DNA of 7,130 nucleotides, from NCBI GenBank assembly GCA_014804915.1, contig JAAUYW010000078.1:1-7130 (forward strand), written 5' to 3'. Below are positions 1 through 5,088 of the stretch, one piece after another. A program made the position numbers and the translations under genes. The stretch's first letter is position 1; each line of letters opens with the position of its first letter. This stretch comes from Desulfovibrio sp. GTDB taxonomy: Bacteria > Desulfobacterota > Desulfovibrionia > Desulfovibrionales > Desulfovibrionaceae. A model generated the notes under the pieces. The model was not told the DNA's origin, did no database searches, and saw nothing but the letters and a program-made list of their open reading frames with translations.

Positions 1-20
1 AGAGAGAGAGAGAGAGAGAG
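1..20. repeat. (AG)10 dinucleotide run at the window edge
   Basis: Ten uninterrupted AG units (CT on the minus strand) occupy the first 20 bases; their full length is unknown because they reach the edge. On the minus strand they follow, in frame, an ATG at 33-35 (M A H N L then alternating L/S). That would be a possible phase-variable tract, but there is no good ribosome site. An assembly-end artefact is at least as likely. Confidence 0.8.
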
Positions 21-31
21 CAAATTATGTG

Positions 32-47
32 CCATAGTGCGGTATGG
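32..47. repeat. Short inverted repeat downstream of the promoter
   Basis: CCATA and TATGG are separated by six bases, 20 to 35 bases after the likely transcription start. It could form a weak hairpin in the 5' leader or be an operator half-site pair. Five-base arms are easily found by chance. Confidence 0.25.
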
Positions 48-71
48 TAATCCGTTTAAAATTCCATGAGT

Positions 72-100
72 ATTATAGCAGGCTTTTTTGGCCATGTCAA
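72..100 (-). promoter_or_regulatory. Exact consensus sigma-70 promoter
   Basis: On the minus strand the -35 box TTGACA (95-100) and the -10 box TATAAT (72-77) both match consensus at all six bases, with the optimal 17-base spacer (78-94). The likely transcription start is near 65-67, reading toward position 1 and out of the window. Directly upstream, an A/T tract (AAAAACTTTTT) could act as an UP element. The promoter lies after drmB, so it does not drive the defence operon but something to its left. A match this exact usually belongs to a stable RNA, a tightly repressed gene or a mobile element; the target is not in the window. Confidence 0.85.
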
Positions 101-110
101 AAAGTTTTTG
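98..110. repeat. 13-bp perfect palindrome overlapping the -35 box
   Basis: CAAAAAGTTTTTG is a 6-bp inverted repeat around one central base. It covers three bases of the -35 hexamer and the A/T tract upstream of it. It could be an operator for a repressor of the strong promoter, or simply the A/T tract of an UP element. There is no GC stem, so it is not a convincing terminator for drmB. Confidence 0.4.
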
Positions 111-113
111 CGC

Positions 114-155
114 CTATCCGGCCATGCGCTCGCAGGCAAGACTCGCAGCTTTCAT
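114..155 (-). other. Possible 13-codon leader or broken 5' end of a downstream gene
   Basis: An ATG at 153-155 follows drmB by 11 bases and has GGAG (161-164) five bases ahead, the position expected for the next operon gene. It reads MKAASLACERMAG and then stops at TAG (114-116). The ribosome site is good but the peptide is too short to assign. It could be the remnant of a drmC start cut off by the AT-rich sequence beyond, a small peptide gene, or chance. No similarity to DrmC can be claimed from 13 residues. Confidence 0.2.
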
Positions 156-166
156 TGCCGCTCCGG

Positions 167-1987
167 TCAGCTGCAAAAATACCCTGCTTCCGGCTCCTCC
201 GGCCAGCCAATCAAAAAGCCGCGATCCAGAAAGCGGTTATACTCCTCGCAAGCGGTTTCCGGCACAAACAGGCAAGAATGGCACGCGCCTATGGACAGGC
301 CCTCGGCGCTGCTGCGCAAGCCCTGAATGCAAAGCGGATCGCTTGCGCACCATTCCTGGGCCTGCAATGCATCCTGCAAAATATCGCCAAACAGCGCCGA
401 CGCTCCCTGGCGCTGCAGGCCGCCCAACGTACCGCCGCTGTCAACGCATGCGGTATAGATCAGCAATCCGGCCATTGTCTCATCCGCATACAGGCGCTCG
501 CTCAAGGCTGCCGCGCCATAGCCGCTGTTCACAGCCAGCTGAATCATCAGCGCGTGGCTGAGGGAATGCAGCAGCATAAATCTGGGTGTGGCCTTGAGCA
601 GCATTGCGGAATCCTGATCTGCAAGCCTGCGCTCCAGCATGGAGCGCAATCTTTGCGCGCGTTTTCGCACTGCCGGCTGCTTTTCCCAGTTTTTCAGCCT
701 CTCCTGATCGAGAGTCAGGAATATCCCCTCCCCTGCAGCCTCGATTGCCGGCCGCCATCTGATCGCCGGATTCGCTGCAATCTCCGCAATGTGCCCTCTT
801 TCATCGTCAGGCGGATAAATGCGCGAAAAGCCGGTGAGCGCGCGCACCTCGCGCAGTCTGGTAGCGCGAATCAGGCTGCCCAGATAGCCGCGCCATTTTT
901 CCGGAACCTTCTCCCGCGCCAGCTCAAATTCCGCGCCAAATTCTCGCGCGGACTCAAAGGCCTCATATTCGGCAGGCCGCAGATCTTCGCATTTGGCGTT
1001 TGCCAGAGAATCCTGCTGGCGCCTGATTTTCCACAGCAGTTTTTCTGGCGTGAGATTCAGGATTGCCAGCTGCCGCTGCAGGGCCACGTCTTTCTCAATA
1101 TGCCTCAGACACAGCTCCTCGCCGCCGCTTTCCAAAAGGGCTTTCAGCACCGCCCAGTGAGTTTCGCCCAGATCTTCCTGCAAGTTTTCCGCCCAGGGCG
1201 GGATGGACAGGGCCGCTGCCAGCAGCGGATAATAAAGATTTGAAGCGCCGCATTTCATCACCCTGGGATTGCGGTCGCACTCCTCGGGTTCTGCGTCAAG
1301 CCAGGGCCGCAAGCCGTTGCAGCGCCTGTTCAGCTGTTTCCAGCAGGCCTGGTCAAACACGCCTGCCATGCTCCTTGATGCGCCACATTCCGGACAGCTG
1401 ACGCGCAGGCCGGCCAGGCCCGGACTCTTCTGCTCCAGTTTTAAAAATCCCTTTTCAAACTTGCATTCCGGCTTGTGGCCAACATGGAAATGCCAGGGAA
1501 ACTCCTCCAGATGCCCCCTTTCGCAGGCCAGAATAAAACCCGCCGGAACTACCCAGGCCTTGCGGGCTGGCGACGAACACAGCGGACAATACACCGCAGC
1601 CAGACCAGGCTCGGACTTCCATTTTTCCCGCAGGGCAAGACGGCCGCAGGAGGGGCAATGCAGCCAGCGCGGAAATGGCGCGGCAGTCAGCGCTGGCAGC
1701 AGACGCTGCAGCTCACCCTTTTTGTCGCCTTTGGCCTCTGCCTCGCGCACAGGCGGCGCCCTGAAATAATCCACCCCCAGCCTGGCCTGCAGCCTCGGCT
1801 CGTAAATTTTTCGCGCGCCCTTGCGCGTTTCCGGAAACGAGCTGTCCCAGTCTTCCTGGCCGCAGATGATGGCGGAGACAGTAGCGCCATCCACCCTGAA
1901 ATTGACCAGGCTGCCTATGCCAGCGCCATAGAGCAGCGAACTGCGCCTGAGCTCGCCCAGCTCGTAATTCGCTTTCCGGCTTTTCAA
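167..1987 (-). CDS. drmB: DISARM protein DrmB (DUF1998, zinc-cluster protein)
   Basis: Predicted partner of DrmA in the DISARM core complex; 606 residues, normal for the family, no membrane segment. The N-terminus has RRSSLLYGAGIGSLVNF (14-30), the family's RxSqLl-YGpGa opening. Cysteine pairs that probably bind zinc follow: C111/C114 and C134/C137. Then come ACERGHLEEFPW (154-165, the usual ACxxGHLxxFPW box), C198/C201, RPWL (227-230) and GASNLYYP (247-254). The DUF1998 domain is in the last 150 residues: PRFMLLHSLSHALMIQL (468-484), ERLYADE (497-503), GTLGGLQRQG (519-528), then CHSCLFVPETACEEYNRFLDRG (start 569; C569, C572, C580). No catalytic motif is visible; the role is inferred to be structural or DNA-binding. 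Start is TTG, overlapping the drmA stop by four bases (TTGA), with GGGG seven bases ahead; no other start is open upstream. The end is intact (TGA, 167-169). Normally drmC would follow directly; it does not here. Confidence 0.94.
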   Translation of the reverse strand: MKSRKANYELGELRRSSLLYGAGIGSLVNFRVDGATVSAIICGQEDWDSSFPETRKGARKIYEPRLQARLGVDYFRAPPVREAEAKGDKKGELQRLLPALTAAPFPRWLHCPSCGRLALREKWKSEPGLAAVYCPLCSSPARKAWVVPAGFILACERGHLEEFPWHFHVGHKPECKFEKGFLKLEQKSPGLAGLRVSCPECGASRSMAGVFDQACWKQLNRRCNGLRPWLDAEPEECDRNPRVMKCGASNLYYPLLAAALSIPPWAENLQEDLGETHWAVLKALLESGGEELCLRHIEKDVALQRQLAILNLTPEKLLWKIRRQQDSLANAKCEDLRPAEYEAFESAREFGAEFELAREKVPEKWRGYLGSLIRATRLREVRALTGFSRIYPPDDERGHIAEIAANPAIRWRPAIEAAGEGIFLTLDQERLKNWEKQPAVRKRAQRLRSMLERRLADQDSAMLLKATPRFMLLHSLSHALMIQLAVNSGYGAAALSERLYADETMAGLLIYTACVDSGGTLGGLQRQGASALFGDILQDALQAQEWCASDPLCIQGLRSSAEGLSIGACHSCLFVPETACEEYNRFLDRGFLIGWPEEPEAGYFCS

Positions 1988-4900
1988 CTCGCTGCCCCTT
2001 TTTTGCGCAATTTCAGCCTGAACGCGACGCCAGGCTCAACAGCGCGCATGCTGTTCAGCGTTGGCCAGCCCTGGCCAGGCTTGCGGCCTGCCGCAGCCCT
2101 TGCGGCCGCGTCTTCAGCGCTGTGCATCAGGGCGCTGGAATTTCCGGCCTGCAGCCAGTAATACTCCGGCGCCCGCTGGCGCCATTCATGCAGCAGCCTG
2201 TCCAGCTCCTGGCCAGACAGCGCGTCCTGCGCGTCGATTCTGGCCGCCCTTTCCAGAATGAAGGCCCTGACTTTTTCAAGCAGCTCCGGATTCGCCTTCC
2301 TTATGGCAGGCTTCTCAAGCAGGGACGGATCAAGATGGCGGAGCAGTCCGGCCAGAACGGCGTGCAGGGCCCTGTCCCTGGCGCGGGGAGCAAAAGGCGT
2401 CACGCTGGCAGGCTCCACATCGCGATAAAGGCTCCTGTGAAAGGTAAAAAAGCTTTCATAGTGCGAGCGATCCCTGGCGCGGGAATGACTGTGCAAAGTG
2501 ACCACCAGCCCGGGCGTGGCTCCGCGTCCAACCCTGCTTGTGGCCTGGATGTATTCGGACATGCTCTTGGGCTGGCCATTCACAACCATCATTCCAAGCC
2601 TGGCAACATCCACGCCCACGCTGAGCATGTTGGAGGCCAGCACCACGTCAAGCGCGCCAGGCGCAGTCATGGGCGTAGCCATCAGTCCGAGCATGTCCCG
2701 CACTTCAGTCTGGCTCAAGCGCGATGTCAGCTCATTCACCTCCAGAATCTGGCGCTCGGGCTCGCCCCGCAGGCGCGCTAGAATTTGCGCGCTTTTTCTG
2801 GTTTCATCCTGCATCAGCACAAGCGCGCCGCCTAGCTCGCGCAAGCTGTTGAAATAGCCGACAAGCGTCCACCAGGAATCCAGCGCGGCAGCCGCGGGCG
2901 CTTTGGCGGCCAGGGCGCCGACTGACTGTAGCAGGGAAGCCGACACTTTTTCAAGCGCGGTCTTCATTGAGCGGCCTGCAGCCGTAACCCCGCAGTACGT
3001 CCTGCCCACTGACGCGGCATCCTCAACCGCAAAGCCGGAGTCGCCGGCATCCAGATAAGATGGAGGAAACTGGCGCGCCTCGCGATCATAGAGGCTGCGT
3101 ATCTGCGCTGCGGCATTCCGGATAGTGGCAGTGGAGCCTATGATTTTGGGGGGAATGCCGTCACTGGCGAACAGCCCGTCAACCATGGTTTCATACAGGC
3201 CGGCGATTGAGCCAAGCGGGCCAGTCAGCAAATGCAGCTCATCCTGGATGATCAGGTCTGGCGGGGAGCCGGTCTCCAGGCCAAACAGGCCCTTTACCTC
3301 CTCCTTGCGCACAATCTGGGCGAATTTGTCAACTGTGCCAATCAGCAGCGAAGGCCTGCGCCTATAGACAAACTCGTCAACTGTCCAGACAGGCAGGGGA
3401 TCGAAACCTGCCAGCTCGCAGCTGGCATTCGCGCATCTGGCCTCAATGCTCTTTGGCTTTTCCTCCCATTCAAGCTCGCTGCCGCAAGCCGGGCAGTTCA
3501 CCAGCTGGGCCGGCGTGGGGTAGGCCGCATTGCCGGCCAGCGCCTGCCTGGCTTCCCTGATTTTATTTGGCGTGGCGTTTTCGCCTACCCAGAGGCCGAT
3601 TGAAAAGGGCGTTTTGCCCAGCAGACTTTCGTTTTGCCTGCGCAGCGACTCGCATGCGAAAATCAGCGCGCTGGCCCGCATGAACTGCTGCGTTGTCAAA
3701 AGCCGCAGGGTATAGCGCATAATCGCGGCCACGCCTGCGCCCGCATCCGGATTATCCGGATTGCGCAACCTGCGCTGAAACAGCAAAAGGGCGATCAGCC
3801 CCAGATAGGCCTCGGTCTTGCCGCCGCCAGTGGGAAACCAGAGCAGGTCCATGATCCGCCGGCTGGCGATCCAGCCCTGATCCGGCTCCCCTGGCCGCAA
3901 TGTGGAAGGCGCGGCCAGGAGAATGAAGCCGAGCTGAAAAGGACGCCAGATCATCTCCGCGCCAGGGTTTTTCCACTGGAACTGCTTCAGCATTGCCGCA
4001 TTTGCCAGCCTGAAGGCGCGGGCGCAAACCGGATTCAGGGCAATCGACCTTGCGCCTGCCTCAAGGCTGGCGCAAACTTCCTCGCACCTATCGCGGTGCT
4101 CTTTTGCGATTTGCGCGTATTCGCCGGAAACTTCTTCTTGCGCCTGTTCAAGCCACTCCCTGTAGGCTGCCGGGATTTGCAGCAACGGCTCAAGCAGATT
4201 TTCAGCATTGGCAAACGCGGAGGCGCGGAGCAGCGGGGCGCCGCTCGCATCGCGCAAGATCCCCCTGAAAACAGGATGGCCGCCAGCGTCCATGTCCGGC
4301 ACGCGCGCTTCTGGCAGCCAGCTGGTTTCAATGCTCTCCGCCCGGCCAGGATCATCCGGCCTTTCTTTCCAGATGGCGGAGCAGGTATGGCCCACAGCGA
4401 AAGACTGGCTCTTGCGATACAGCAAATTCGCGGACCTGTCGCCAGGGCTTATTGCTGCGCGACGCTCCGGCCTTGCCACAAGCTCCGTATCGCCTGCCGG
4501 TCTGATTCTGAGCCTGGTCTGAAACAGCGTAACCTGCTCCACCTCCTGGCGCAGCGAATTTTCCTGGACTTCCATGCCGTTAACCAGCATAACGCTGACC
4601 AGAATCAGGTCATTGCAGGGCACGTTTCTGACATGAAGATAAACGCCGTCTTCAAGATCGCCAATCTCCAGGGGCACGGTCTGGCTGCCGGGACAGAGCC
4701 TGATGCCAGAAACCGTGTGCCTTATCGCCTTGCGCTTCTGCCCGGGGTTGCCATTCCGGTTTTCCGGCCTGTAGATCCCGGCCGAAATTTCCACTTCGAT
4801 TTCAGGAATGCCTGCGGCATTTCTGGCCGCGAAAGACAGGCCCATTGCAGACGGCCTAAAGGGCGGGCTGAAGAGAATGTCCTCGCAAGGCTCGTCGTCC

Positions 4901-5079
4901 TGATCGCGCGCTTCCTCATCTTCTGGCGCTGGCTGGCCGCCTGGCCAGAGAATTCCCGAAAGATAGAGATCCGAGGGATAGACGGGCGCGCCATCCTCGC
5001 CCGCCAGAAACTCGTCTTCCTGAAGCGGACCGATCAGATCCTCTTTCAGGCGCGTGAGAATTTCAGCGCGGTAATCCAT
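1984..5079 (-). CDS. drmA: DISARM SF2 helicase DrmA
   Basis: Predicted core DISARM helicase; in characterised systems DrmA pairs with DrmB to bind and act on incoming phage DNA. The protein has 1031 residues, within the family's usual size. Residues 1-400 form the DrmA-type N-terminal region, with no recognisable enzyme motif. The helicase core follows: Walker A FPTGGGKTEAY (415-425), RYTLRLLTTQQ (455-465), a four-cysteine zinc ribbon (C529, C532, C549, C554), GTVDKFAQIV (581-590), a QDELHLL Walker B (612-618) in place of DEAH, GSTATI (648-653), NMLSVGVDVARLG (817-829), and motif VI QATSRVGRG (845-853). The end carries NSMRAVEPGVAF (1009-1020), which I recognise as a DrmA C-terminal signature. 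ATG start six bases after the upstream TGA, with TGAGG overlapping that stop. No frameshift or missing helicase residue is seen. A Druantia DruE-type helicase is the main alternative, but DruE carries DUF1998 in the same chain, whereas here it is a separate gene. Confidence 0.93.
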   Translation of the reverse strand: MDYRAEILTRLKEDLIGPLQEDEFLAGEDGAPVYPSDLYLSGILWPGGQPAPEDEEARDQDDEPCEDILFSPPFRPSAMGLSFAARNAAGIPEIEVEISAGIYRPENRNGNPGQKRKAIRHTVSGIRLCPGSQTVPLEIGDLEDGVYLHVRNVPCNDLILVSVMLVNGMEVQENSLRQEVEQVTLFQTRLRIRPAGDTELVARPERRAAISPGDRSANLLYRKSQSFAVGHTCSAIWKERPDDPGRAESIETSWLPEARVPDMDAGGHPVFRGILRDASGAPLLRASAFANAENLLEPLLQIPAAYREWLEQAQEEVSGEYAQIAKEHRDRCEEVCASLEAGARSIALNPVCARAFRLANAAMLKQFQWKNPGAEMIWRPFQLGFILLAAPSTLRPGEPDQGWIASRRIMDLLWFPTGGGKTEAYLGLIALLLFQRRLRNPDNPDAGAGVAAIMRYTLRLLTTQQFMRASALIFACESLRRQNESLLGKTPFSIGLWVGENATPNKIREARQALAGNAAYPTPAQLVNCPACGSELEWEEKPKSIEARCANASCELAGFDPLPVWTVDEFVYRRRPSLLIGTVDKFAQIVRKEEVKGLFGLETGSPPDLIIQDELHLLTGPLGSIAGLYETMVDGLFASDGIPPKIIGSTATIRNAAAQIRSLYDREARQFPPSYLDAGDSGFAVEDAASVGRTYCGVTAAGRSMKTALEKVSASLLQSVGALAAKAPAAAALDSWWTLVGYFNSLRELGGALVLMQDETRKSAQILARLRGEPERQILEVNELTSRLSQTEVRDMLGLMATPMTAPGALDVVLASNMLSVGVDVARLGMMVVNGQPKSMSEYIQATSRVGRGATPGLVVTLHSHSRARDRSHYESFFTFHRSLYRDVEPASVTPFAPRARDRALHAVLAGLLRHLDPSLLEKPAIRKANPELLEKVRAFILERAARIDAQDALSGQELDRLLHEWRQRAPEYYWLQAGNSSALMHSAEDAAARAAAGRKPGQGWPTLNSMRAVEPGVAFRLKLRKKGAAS
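1995..2000 (-). promoter_or_regulatory. Ribosome binding site of drmB
   Basis: AAGGGG lies seven bases ahead of the TTG start of drmB, inside the last codons of drmA. Good spacing plus the TTGA stop/start overlap supports TTG as the real start and indicates translational coupling of drmB to drmA. Confidence 0.65.
4050..4075. repeat. 26-bp imperfect palindrome inside drmA
   Basis: Outer arms TTGCGCC (4050-4056) and GGCGCAA (4069-4075) and inner arms GCCT/AGGC (4058-4061, 4064-4067) pair perfectly around a CA loop, with one T-T mismatch. It encodes ASLEAGAR (about 337-344) of DrmA without disturbing the frame. It could be a REP-like element accommodated in the gene or a coincidence of alanine/glutamate-rich coding. 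Confidence 0.5.
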
Positions 5080-5083
5080 GCTG

Positions 5084-5088
5084 CCTCA
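5084..5088 (-). promoter_or_regulatory. Ribosome binding site of drmA
   Basis: TGAGG lies four bases ahead of the drmA ATG, and its TGA is the stop codon of the UvrD-like gene. Sharing these bases implies that ribosomes ending the helicase gene can restart on drmA, which ties their output together. The spacing is slightly short but usable. Confidence 0.7.

Noticed and set aside
21..95. Minus-strand open frame from ATG 93-95 (MAKKACYNTHGILNG...) running into the AG repeat
   Set aside because: It starts within the spacer of the promoter, so that promoter's transcript would not include its start, and it has no ribosome site.
81..110. Possible rho-independent terminator after drmB
   Set aside because: The palindrome at 98-110 is all A/T in its arms apart from the outer C/G pair, with no GC-rich stem and no following U-run; it fits promoter or UP-element sequence better.
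44..1243. Plus-strand open frame (399 codons) opposite drmB
   Set aside because: It overlaps the conserved DUF1998 region on the other strand, and its residue make-up is typical of a shadow frame.
1984..5079. Druantia DruE or a generic DEAD-box helicase as the identity of this gene
   Set aside because: DUF1998 is in a separate adjacent gene, and the QDELH box, SMRAVEP tail and drmB neighbour fit DrmA.
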